This document shows positions 1 through 5,345 of a DNA stretch of 5,345 nt, one piece after another. Made by a program: the position numbers and the translations under genes. This DNA is from Desulfobacteraceae bacterium (lineage in GTDB: Bacteria; Desulfobacterota; Desulfobacteria; Desulfobacterales; JAABRJ01): assembly GCA_011390985.1 (NCBI GenBank), contig JAABRJ010000128.1:1-5345 (forward strand), given 5' to 3'. Below the pieces are notes generated by a model, which was given only the letters and a program-made list of their open reading frames with translations, did no database searches and was not told the DNA's origin. Position 1 is the first letter of the stretch. Each line of letters begins with the position of its first letter.

Positions 1-550
1 CTGCCCCATCACGGAACATTTCACTGTTCCGTCGCCTTTCAAACCACCAGATGGCCATCCCGGCGGTCAGGGATACCAGGATCAGCAGCCCAACCGCTTT
101 AAGGATATCTTTTGAAAATATGCTTGCGGCAACGCGCATCCACCTGCCCCCGCCAACTCCCACCGGTACCGCAATGGCCAATCCCGTTTTCAGGTAGGAT
201 TGACTGAAATCCATGAAAGCGACATACCGCTCATCGACCGGCAGGAAAGGGACGGCATCGATGTCCCCGTTTTTGATCGCATCCGCCAAAAGACCCAGGC
301 TGCTGAATTCGCGAAATTCGAATGAAAGGCCCATCTGCTGGGCCACGGACCGCCAGACTTCGATACCGAAGCCCGACCATTGGTCTTCAGCGGTTTTGAT
401 GGCCATCGGCGGCGCCACCACCGTCCCCACCACCAGCTTGGGTGAAACCGCAGCGTCGTCTTGGGAAACGGCATTCTCAGGCATCACCAAAAGAAGCCAG
501 AACCAGATCACCCCGCAAGCGATCCCCAGGAGCTTTGAATTTGAAAACAT
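1..550 (-). CDS. GluR0-like receptor channel, N-terminal part (cut by left edge)
   Basis: Seen: an open frame of 183 codons from ATG at 550 that runs off the left edge without a stop. Residues 1-30 look like a signal peptide (hydrophobic 8-23, possible cleavage near AVSQ). Residues 38-128 match the first lobe of a periplasmic solute-binding domain (SBP_bac_3 type): LVVGTVVAPPMA at 39-50, then WSGFGIEVW at 58-66, NGDIDAVPF at 94-102, Arg108 at the usual ligand-contact position, and MDFSQSYLKTGLAIAV at 113-128. A hydrophobic helix at about 149-170 follows and ends in WWFERRRNSEMF. Known: in prokaryotic ionotropic glutamate receptors the M1 helix interrupts the binding domain at this point and ends in a W-x-ERR-x-N motif, followed by a K+-type pore with TVGYGD, M2 and lobe 2. 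Inference: a ligand-gated, probably potassium-selective, inner-membrane channel. The pore and lobe 2 would lie outside the window. The gene starts 30 bases after the MscS gene and probably shares its transcript. An ordinary amino-acid-binding protein is unlikely because of the M1 helix. Confidence 0.83.
   Translation of the reverse strand, partial: MFSNSKLLGIACGVIWFWLLLVMPENAVSQDDAAVSPKLVVGTVVAPPMAIKTAEDQWSGFGIEVWRSVAQQMGLSFEFREFSSLGLLADAIKNGDIDAVPFLPVDERYVAFMDFSQSYLKTGLAIAVPVGVGGGRWMRVAASIFSKDILKAVGLLILVSLTAGMAIWWFERRRNSEMFRDGA
11..32. repeat. 8-bp perfect inverted repeat inside the receptor channel gene
   Basis: ACGGAACA at 11-18 and TGTTCCGT at 25-32 are exact reverse complements with a 6-base loop. 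The repeat lies in codons for the RRNSEMFR stretch just after M1. It has no T-run and no intergenic setting, so a terminator is unlikely, and it may simply result from codon choice. Confidence 0.5.
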
Positions 551-559
551 GGACTTCAA

Positions 560-566
560 CCCCTCC
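560..566 (-). promoter_or_regulatory. Ribosome binding site of the receptor channel gene
   Basis: On the minus strand GGAGGGG ends 9 bases before the ATG at 550. It is the best Shine-Dalgarno sequence in the window and fixes that start. An in-frame TTG three codons upstream would overlap this site and is not favoured. Confidence 0.8.
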
Positions 567-580
567 ATCCGAATCGCCTT

Positions 581-2974
581 CTATTTCCCTTTTCCTTTGG
601 CCCCCGCCTGAGCCTTCAGCAGCTCTTCCTCTTCCTGCTGGATCACGGCCTGCGCGGCCGCCGCACCCGCCTGGAGGATATTCTGATCACCGGATGTCGC
701 AGTCGCCATCGCCTGCCCGGCCTCGCCCGCCCGGGTCCCGGGCTCCGGCGGCATGTACACGGTGACGTTGCGGTGGGCGAACTCGATGCCGTTGGCGTGA
801 AACTCCTCCTGGATCATCCGGAAGACCTCCCGGCGGATGATGAACTGCTCACCGGGCACCGTCTTGAACTTGACCCTCAGGATCATGCCCGAGTCTTCAA
901 ATTGCTTCACCCCCTGGGATTTGAGATCATCCAGCATGGAGCGGTTCAATGCTTCGTCTTTGCGCAGCTGCTTGTTGATCTTCTTGATGATCTTGCGCAC
1001 CTTTTCCAGGTCGGTGTCATAGCGCACACGGAATTCCAGCTTGGTGATGATGTAGTCCCGGCTGAAGTTGGTGACCGATTTCAAATTCCCGAAGGGCACG
1101 CTGTAGACCATTCCCCGGGGGTGGCGCAGCTTCATGGAGCGCAGCGAGATCTTCTCGACGGTTCCCTTGACCTCGCCGGACTCCACGTAGTCCCCGATGC
1201 GAAAAGAGTCGTCGATCAGGAAGAACACGCCGGAGATGATGTCCCGCACCAGGGTCTGCGCACCGAAACCGATGGCCAGGCCGATGACCCCGGCGCCGGC
1301 GATCAGCGGGCCGATGTTCACCCCGATGGAGGAAAGCACGATCATTGAAACGATCACGAACAAGACCGTCAGAACGAACTTGCGCAAGAGCAGGAGGAGC
1401 GTCCCGGTGCGCGAGCCACCGGCCCCGCCCTCCTCGGCCTCTTCGCCGGCTTCCGGCATTTCCTGGCGCAGGCGGCTGTCGATGCGGGCCTTGACGAACT
1501 CCCAGGCGATAAAGCCCAGCAGCAGGGTCACGACGATGCTGAGCACGTGGGAGGTGAATATCCTCCCGGCGGTCAGATCCACCCCCCACAGCCCCAGCAC
1601 GATGAAGAACAGAAACGCGACCAACACCACCCGATAGAGCTTACGGATCAACGGCGCGTAATGTTCGATTTTGTTCTCGCCACCGGGGGGCGGAACCTCC
1701 CGCACCTCGTCGCCGCTCAAATCGGCGATCTCCAGCGTCTCGCCGCCGGCCAGCTTGAGAAGCCGCAGCCCCCACTGGTCCAGCCCGATGAAGACCGGGA
1801 TCACGAACAGGCTGAGGATCAGGTTGAGCACCGTGGCGCCTCCCCCCAGAAGAACGTCCGCGACCCAGTAAACACCCATGCAGAGCACATAGACGCTCGC
1901 CAGGTAGTGCCAGCACTTCGCGAAGACGGCCCGCGGGCCTCCCTTGGCGGTCTCCGCGGCTGCCGGCAGGATGGCCTCGGCGACCCGCTGCCGGCTTTTC
2001 CAGATCATGACGATGAGAGCGGCGGTGATGTAGGCGCCGCCCAAGCTGTAACTCATCAAATTGAGCGGTTGGCCGGCACCGATTGCGCCCAGCACGGCAC
2101 TCGCCCCGGTGATCGCGGCGGCACCCGCTGTGATGAAAAGGATCCAGCGGTAAAGAAAGGCGGCGGCGGCGTCCTTCATCGGGAACAGGCGCAGGGCGGG
2201 CTCATCCGGCGAAAAAATGACCTTGGATGCAGCCGCGAACAACAGCAGGTAGTAGCTCACGATCAGGGTAATTGAAACGAGTTCATAACCGAGGTCCCCT
2301 TTTTGGAAAATGAGGACGAACAGAATGAAGGTGGTGGCCGCAAACACCGCGATCCCCAGGATTTCCAGGATCAGATGCCAAAAGGCCCGCCCCAGAAACG
2401 TCACCTGCCCCAATCTGAGGGAGGCCAACGCCCTCTCGCGCATCTCCCGGGTCCTCCGGAAAAGCAGCCCCCTGGCAAGCAGCCCCGCCGTCAGGATTGC
2501 AAAAAGCGCCAGCAGGACAGGGAAGAAACGGCCGATGCCCTCGCCACCGGTCAACCTTCTCCAGGCATCGCCCAGGTAGTCTGATTCGGCGTCCGCCGCG
2601 CCGAGGGTCCAGGACAGCTTTTTAATCAGCGCCGAGGCCTTGTCGGCCATCCGATAAAAAACACCCCCCAGCCCGCTGTCCCGGCCTCTGACGACCGACC
2701 CGCCTTCGTCCCGCGCGGAATTGGCAGCCGCCTGGCGTTTGAGGACCTGGGCCAGCACCTGGCGCGCCTGCTCGTCGGTCAGGGGGCCGATGAAAGCCTC
2801 CACCTGCTCCGGGGTCTGCAGGTGGGCGGGCACGGTGACCCCCTCCGACTTGACCTCGGGCTTTTTGGCCTTGGGCATGGACATCTTCTGCGCCCAAACG
2901 GTCCCATGGTCGAAGCAAAAGAACAGCAGAAGGCATGTCACGGCCCACAAGCAGCGTTTCGTGCGGTGGATCAT
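581..2974 (-). CDS. Large MscS-family mechanosensitive channel (YbiO-like)
   Basis: Role (family knowledge): an inner-membrane channel that opens under membrane tension and releases small solutes on osmotic downshock. Seen in the 797 residues from the chosen start: a signal peptide at 1-28 (basic MIHRTKR, hydrophobic core, cleavage near VWA/QK). A soluble, probably periplasmic, part at 29-148 carries TPEQVEAFIGPLTDEQARQVL at 54-74. About nine hydrophobic segments lie between 149 and 494, followed by a Glu/Gly-rich linker at 505-523 (MPEAGEEAEEGGAGG). The MscS core starts with a TM helix at 531-553. The pore helix follows at about 555-587 with GLAIGFGAQTLVRDIISG. Next come the beta domain at about 588-640 (RIGDYVESGEVKGTVEKISL, VPFGNL) and the alpha/beta vestibule to about 744. 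The tail at 745-797 is rich in Ala, Gln and Glu and ends KGKGK. Size and GFGAQTLV resemble E. coli YbiO (about 741 residues) more than short MscS. The frame stays open upstream to an ATG at 3082, but those 36 codons do not resemble a signal peptide. ATG at 2986 is the alternative start. The stop at 581 leaves 30 bases to the receptor channel gene. Confidence 0.93.
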   Translation of the reverse strand: MIHRTKRCLWAVTCLLLFFCFDHGTVWAQKMSMPKAKKPEVKSEGVTVPAHLQTPEQVEAFIGPLTDEQARQVLAQVLKRQAAANSARDEGGSVVRGRDSGLGGVFYRMADKASALIKKLSWTLGAADAESDYLGDAWRRLTGGEGIGRFFPVLLALFAILTAGLLARGLLFRRTREMRERALASLRLGQVTFLGRAFWHLILEILGIAVFAATTFILFVLIFQKGDLGYELVSITLIVSYYLLLFAAASKVIFSPDEPALRLFPMKDAAAAFLYRWILFITAGAAAITGASAVLGAIGAGQPLNLMSYSLGGAYITAALIVMIWKSRQRVAEAILPAAAETAKGGPRAVFAKCWHYLASVYVLCMGVYWVADVLLGGGATVLNLILSLFVIPVFIGLDQWGLRLLKLAGGETLEIADLSGDEVREVPPPGGENKIEHYAPLIRKLYRVVLVAFLFFIVLGLWGVDLTAGRIFTSHVLSIVVTLLLGFIAWEFVKARIDSRLRQEMPEAGEEAEEGGAGGSRTGTLLLLLRKFVLTVLFVIVSMIVLSSIGVNIGPLIAGAGVIGLAIGFGAQTLVRDIISGVFFLIDDSFRIGDYVESGEVKGTVEKISLRSMKLRHPRGMVYSVPFGNLKSVTNFSRDYIITKLEFRVRYDTDLEKVRKIIKKINKQLRKDEALNRSMLDDLKSQGVKQFEDSGMILRVKFKTVPGEQFIIRREVFRMIQEEFHANGIEFAHRNVTVYMPPEPGTRAGEAGQAMATATSGDQNILQAGAAAAQAVIQQEEEELLKAQAGAKGKGK

Positions 2975-2978
2975 ACGG

Positions 2979-2982
2979 CCTC
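2979..2982 (-). promoter_or_regulatory. Weak ribosome binding site supporting the MscS start at 2974
   Basis: GAGG lies 4 bases before the ATG at 2974 on the minus strand. It is close to the start and short, but neither the ATG at 2986 nor the one at 3082 has anything better. It supports a start directly at the signal peptide. Confidence 0.4.
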
Positions 2983-3140
2983 GCATCCAACAAAAATAAG
3001 GTGATTTTCCCCGAATAATCCCTGCCGCCGGGGACGGATACCCCAAGAGCGTGCCGCGGCATACCGGCTCGGCGCCGGGCAAACAAGATCCAGGAACCGG
3101 GTCGTCGCCACATCTCTCGGCGCCCCTGCGTTCGAGGTAG

Positions 3141-3175
3141 TGCGAAATTCATACTCAACGCCCCAGAATTCCGCA
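3141..3175. repeat. Imperfect 10-bp inverted repeat, possible operator
   Basis: TGCGAAATTC at 3141-3150 faces GAATTCCGCA at 3166-3175, with 9 of 10 positions complementary and 15 bases between. On the minus strand it starts at the edge of the candidate -10 box TATTTT (3180-3175), so a bound repressor could cover the start of transcription. It could also form a leader hairpin. It matches no regulator site that I can name. Confidence 0.4.
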
Positions 3176-3201
3176 AAATATCCCTAATCAGCTTGGATCA
3201 A
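3175..3201 (-). promoter_or_regulatory. Candidate promoter B for the MscS/receptor channel operon
   Basis: On the minus strand TTGATC (3201-3196) and TATTTT (3180-3175) are 15 bases apart in the AT-rich part of the gap. The spacing is shorter than the usual 16-18. The 10-base palindrome ATCAATTGAT (3197-3206) overlaps the -35 element. Start of transcription would be about 190 bases before the MscS ATG. Confidence 0.3.
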
Positions 3202-3255
3202 TTGATTTTCGTGGTTGGAAAGCGTCGCCCCAGGTGAGCGCCGAGGCCCGTCACG

Positions 3256-3291
3256 TGCCGAAATATCGGCATCCGGACATTATATCGGCAT
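3256..3291. repeat. Cluster of TGCCGA repeats, possible operator around a -10 box
   Basis: On the minus strand ATGCCGATAT occurs twice as an exact direct repeat, at 3291-3282 and 3272-3263, 19 bases from start to start (about two helical turns). The second copy also forms a hairpin with the opposite copy at 3256-3261: TGCCGA, four-base loop, TCGGCA (3256-3271). The first copy overlaps the TATAAT at 3284-3279. This arrangement would suit a repressor or a short leader hairpin. No T-run follows on the minus strand, so it is not a normal intrinsic terminator. Confidence 0.5.
3279..3284 (-). promoter_or_regulatory. Candidate promoter A, -10 box TATAAT
   Basis: A perfect TATAAT lies on the minus strand in otherwise GC-rich DNA. 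At 16-18 bases upstream the sequence is G-rich (GGTGGG), so there is no sigma-70 -35 box and an activator would probably be needed. The start of transcription would be about 300 bases before the MscS ATG. Confidence 0.35.
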
Positions 3292-3352
3292 TACGCGGAG
3301 GCCCACCCGCTTCCCGGGTCCTTCATTTTCGAGGGCAGCGGCCCAGGGTCGG

Positions 3353-4783
3353 CTACAACACGGGCGCGAGCAGGCGCGCGGCCTTGGCGCCGACCTTGAG
3401 GTGAAACGGCAGCGCGTCGTAGGCCCGGGCGCCGACCTCCAGCGACTCGCCAAAATCACGCGCGAACATCGAAGAAACCTCGGCCGTGAAACCGACGTCC
3501 GCGACGGCGAGCGTGATCTCGAAGTTCAGACGGAAGGAGCGGTTGTCGAAATTCTTGGTGCCGATCGCCGCGAAGCCCTCGTCCACCACCAACGCTTTGT
3601 GGTGCAGAAATCCGCCGGTGAAGCGGTGGACATGAATCCCGGGGTGATCCAGCTCCTTGAGCAAGGCGAATGAGGCCAGCCAGACCAGGAGCTGATCGGG
3701 TTTCATGGGCAGCAGGATCCGAACCTCGACGCCCCGGATGGCGGCCAGCTGCAGCGCCTGGATGATCCCCTCGTCGGGCACGAAATAGGGGCTCGCGATC
3801 CAGAGTCTGCGCTGGGCCATGGAAATGGCCTGGAGAAAGAAAAGGGTGCAGCGCTCCTGCGGGTCGGAAGGCCCGGAGGCAAGCACCAGCGACTGCCGGC
3901 CGGCGCGTTCCGGCGCAGGGTCGTGCGGCTGCCAGGAAGCGTCAAGGATCTCGCCGGTGGCGAAATACCAATCGGCGGCAAAGACCATCTGCAGCTGCAG
4001 CGCGGTCGGCCCCGCCACCCGGACATGCGTGTCGCGCCAGCGGCCGTATTTGGGGTTCTGCCCGAGGTATTCGTCGCCGACATTGTGGCCGCCGATGAAC
4101 CCGACCCGGCCGTCCACGATCACGTTTTTGCGGTGGTTGCGGAAATTGAGCCGCCATCGGTCGCGCCAGCCGCTCAAGGCGCTGAAGGCGGCCATGCGGA
4201 CGCCCCGGGCGCGCCATTTGCGCATGACCCTGGGGGTCATCGCCGCCCCGCCGAAACTGTCGATCAGAAAGCAGACCGCAACCCCTTCGGCCGCCTTGGC
4301 GGCGAGCGCCTCCAGCAGTCGCCGCCCCAGGCCGTCGTTGCGCATGATGTAGAACTGCACGTAGACGGAGTGCTTGGCCCCGGCGATTTCCTCCAGAATG
4401 GCGCCGAAGGTGGCCTCCCCGTCAATCAGCAGATCCAGCTGGTTGCCGCGCAGAAACGCCTTCCTGGCGATGGCCGCCAGGGCCAGGGCCGCCCCGGGTT
4501 GGACGTCGCGGGGGGCCACCTGAAACGGGGCCATCCCGGCGTGAACACGATCGATGTGCTCCTGGTGCCCGCAGAGCTTTTCCTTCATCGCGCGCGAGTG
4601 GGCCTCGAAGCGCCGGCTGCCGAAAAACCAGTAGAGGGGCAGCGCCAGCCAGGGGAAGGCGATCAGGCCGACGACCCACGCGACCGTGCCCTGGGCCGTG
4701 CGCACGGTGAAAAGGGCGTGCACGGCACTGGCGAGCGCGATCAGCTCGACTGCAATCAAAAAACCGGAGAAGGTCCAGTTCAT
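3353..4783 (-). CDS. cls: Cardiolipin synthase (ClsA type, phospholipase D superfamily)
   Basis: Role (family knowledge): at the inner membrane, transfers a phosphatidyl group between two phosphatidylglycerols, giving cardiolipin and glycerol. Seen: 476 residues, near the usual ClsA length of about 480-490. Two N-terminal membrane helices at about 5-25 and 33-54 end in LYWFFGSRRFE, typical of the family. The first PLD domain has H217-x-K219-x4-D224 in NHRKNVIVDG, followed by GGHNVGDEYLG and WRDTHV. The second has H394-x-K396-x4-D401 in LHHKALVVDE, followed by GTKNFDNRSFRLNFE. SPYFVPDEGI at 331-340 and the C-terminal LLAPVL also fit. All catalytic residues are present, so it should be active. 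The ATG at 4783 begins directly with the first helix, but the bases before it (TATATCCCC) hold no Shine-Dalgarno sequence. The gene lies 66 bases after the cysteine cluster gene, with no clear promoter or terminator between, so the two are probably cotranscribed. ClsB/ClsC types lack this paired N-terminal membrane anchor. Confidence 0.95.
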   Translation of the reverse strand: MNWTFSGFLIAVELIALASAVHALFTVRTAQGTVAWVVGLIAFPWLALPLYWFFGSRRFEAHSRAMKEKLCGHQEHIDRVHAGMAPFQVAPRDVQPGAALALAAIARKAFLRGNQLDLLIDGEATFGAILEEIAGAKHSVYVQFYIMRNDGLGRRLLEALAAKAAEGVAVCFLIDSFGGAAMTPRVMRKWRARGVRMAAFSALSGWRDRWRLNFRNHRKNVIVDGRVGFIGGHNVGDEYLGQNPKYGRWRDTHVRVAGPTALQLQMVFAADWYFATGEILDASWQPHDPAPERAGRQSLVLASGPSDPQERCTLFFLQAISMAQRRLWIASPYFVPDEGIIQALQLAAIRGVEVRILLPMKPDQLLVWLASFALLKELDHPGIHVHRFTGGFLHHKALVVDEGFAAIGTKNFDNRSFRLNFEITLAVADVGFTAEVSSMFARDFGESLEVGARAYDALPFHLKVGAKAARLLAPVL

Positions 4784-4849
4784 GGGGATATACCGGTGAA
4801 ATTGCGCGTCCAGGCTTCGATCCGCCCGGTCAGGGCTGTGACTGCCGCT

Positions 4850-5345
4850 TTAAGTCGCTGCGCCGTTTCGCCCCGGAGGCGCCGGCGTGTCGTCGGATGT
4901 CTGGCCCAGCTGCGAGAGGAAGTGGAAGTATTTCTCAACATAGCGGCCGGAAACGGTTTCGGCCAGCGAAAAGGTCAGCCGCCGGTCCTCGAGCAGCTGG
5001 CCGGTATACTCATGGTAGAGGGTGCCGGAGAGATTGAAGAGGGTGTTGCCGATGATCTTGCCGGCGACGATCTCGTGGGGTACCCCGAAGACCCGGCAGC
5101 GGATGGGGCGGCGGTCGAAGACCGCGCAGCGCCCGTCCTGATTCAACGGACAGACCAGCCCGGCCTGGTCGCAGGCGTTTCTGACCGCATCCCGAAAGGC
5201 CGCCGGATCGCTGCGCAGATGCGCCAGGCTGCTGCGCAGGACGCGGGCATGGCCATAGGCCTGCATGGCGGCCGCAATCGCCGCGGTCCGTGCCGCGCGC
5301 TTGAGGGTCCGGTTCATCTGGGTGGTCAGGTAGATCGCCTCGATC
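4850..5345 (-). CDS. YkgJ-type cysteine cluster protein, C-terminal part (cut by right edge)
   Basis: Seen: the frame stays open from the right edge (one base of a split codon, then nine codons reading IEAIYLTTQ) through a Met at 5317 to a TAA at 4852-4850. Counting from that Met there are 155 residues with Cys49, Cys56, Cys64 and Cys74. The core is CPLNQDGRC then AVFDRRPIRC-RVFG. Known: this matches the second half of the YkgJ (zinc/iron-chelating, CxxxCxxC) domain, where an early Cys group is followed by a CPxL-x-DGRC and RPxxCR signature. Inference: the first cysteine group lies beyond the window. The Met at 5317 has no Shine-Dalgarno sequence and the codons before it look like protein, so it is probably internal. 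The function of the family is poorly known; metal or Fe-S cluster binding is assumed from the cysteines. I see no signal peptide or membrane segment. Position upstream of the cardiolipin synthase suggests one operon but no shared function. Confidence 0.75.
   Translation of the reverse strand, partial: IEAIYLTTQMNRTLKRAARTAAIAAAMQAYGHARVLRSSLAHLRSDPAAFRDAVRNACDQAGLVCPLNQDGRCAVFDRRPIRCRVFGVPHEIVAGKIIGNTLFNLSGTLYHEYTGQLLEDRRLTFSLAETVSGRYVEKYFHFLSQLGQTSDDTPAPPGRNGAAT

Larger units (their letters stand above)
2975..3352. other. 378-base intergenic region upstream of the MscS gene
   Basis: No convincing gene on either strand. The stretch separates the cardiolipin synthase stop from the MscS start and contains the candidate promoters and repeats listed separately. 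The part at about 3140-3215 is visibly richer in A and T than the surrounding genes, as is common for promoter DNA. The part at 2975-3110 is GC-rich and would be a long 5' leader if transcription starts at either candidate promoter. It contains the 10-base palindrome TGCCGCGGCA at 3052-3061. I recognise no riboswitch or known leader RNA, and I see no stem with a T-run that would end the cardiolipin synthase transcript. Confidence 0.7.

Noticed and set aside
190..611. Short frames on both strands over the left-hand gene
   Set aside because: They overlap the receptor channel frame, which has a signal peptide, binding-domain motifs and a strong ribosome binding site.
773..2275. Long plus-strand open frames at 773-1348 and 1547-2275
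   Set aside because: They lie antisense to the well-supported MscS gene, are rich in Asp, His, Gln and Gly as expected from reading GC-rich codons backwards, and show no recognisable domain.
3052..3061. Palindrome TGCCGCGGCA in the GC-rich leader
   Set aside because: A single short GC palindrome is likely by chance in such DNA, and it sits at no promoter element.
2622..3176. Minus-strand frame of 184 codons starting in the intergenic gap
   Set aside because: It overlaps the MscS signal peptide and N-terminal domain in another frame, and its sequence is Arg/Gly/Pro-rich without any motif.
3333..3344. GGGC/GCCC hairpin just after the cardiolipin synthase stop
   Set aside because: The stem is only 4 bp and no T-run follows on the minus strand, so it does not support an intrinsic terminator.
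3215..3673. Plus-strand frame across the end of the cardiolipin synthase gene
   Set aside because: It is antisense to the HKD2 region and C-terminus of a complete cardiolipin synthase and has no domain of its own.

Overview
The window holds four genes, all on the minus strand, so it reads from right to left. Two are complete and two are cut by the window ends. The DNA is GC-rich (by eye about 60%), the coding density is high, and the genes are ordinary chromosomal types. I see no phage, IS, integrase, tRNA, rRNA or CRISPR sequence. The gene content (large YbiO-type MscS channel, GluR0-like receptor channel, ClsA-type synthase, YkgJ-type cysteine cluster protein) would suit a GC-rich Gram-negative proteobacterium, perhaps a deltaproteobacterium (Desulfobacterota). 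That placement is a weak inference, because no phylogenetic marker gene is present.

Layout in transcription order: (1) 5345-4850, the C-terminal part of a YkgJ-type zinc/iron-chelating cysteine cluster protein, whose start lies beyond the right edge. (2) 4783-3353, a complete cardiolipin synthase with two HKD motifs, 66 bases after gene 1 and probably cotranscribed with it. (3) 3352-2975, a 378-base non-coding stretch with two candidate promoters and two sets of small repeats that could be operators. (4) 2974-581, a 797-residue MscS-family mechanosensitive channel with a signal peptide, a periplasmic N-terminal domain and about eleven membrane segments. (5) 550-1, the N-terminal part of a receptor channel: signal peptide, first lobe of a periplasmic amino-acid-binding domain, then the M1 helix ending in the ERRRN motif seen in prokaryotic ionotropic glutamate receptors. 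The left edge cuts it just before the expected pore.

Three of the four genes belong to the cell envelope: one makes cardiolipin, one is a tension-gated channel and one is probably a ligand-gated potassium channel. The two channel genes are only 30 bases apart and almost certainly form one transcript, which points to a shared role in ion or turgor balance. That shared role is inferred from gene order and is not shown by the sequence. The most interesting point is this pairing of a mechanosensitive channel with a GluR0-like channel. I found no clearly new system.
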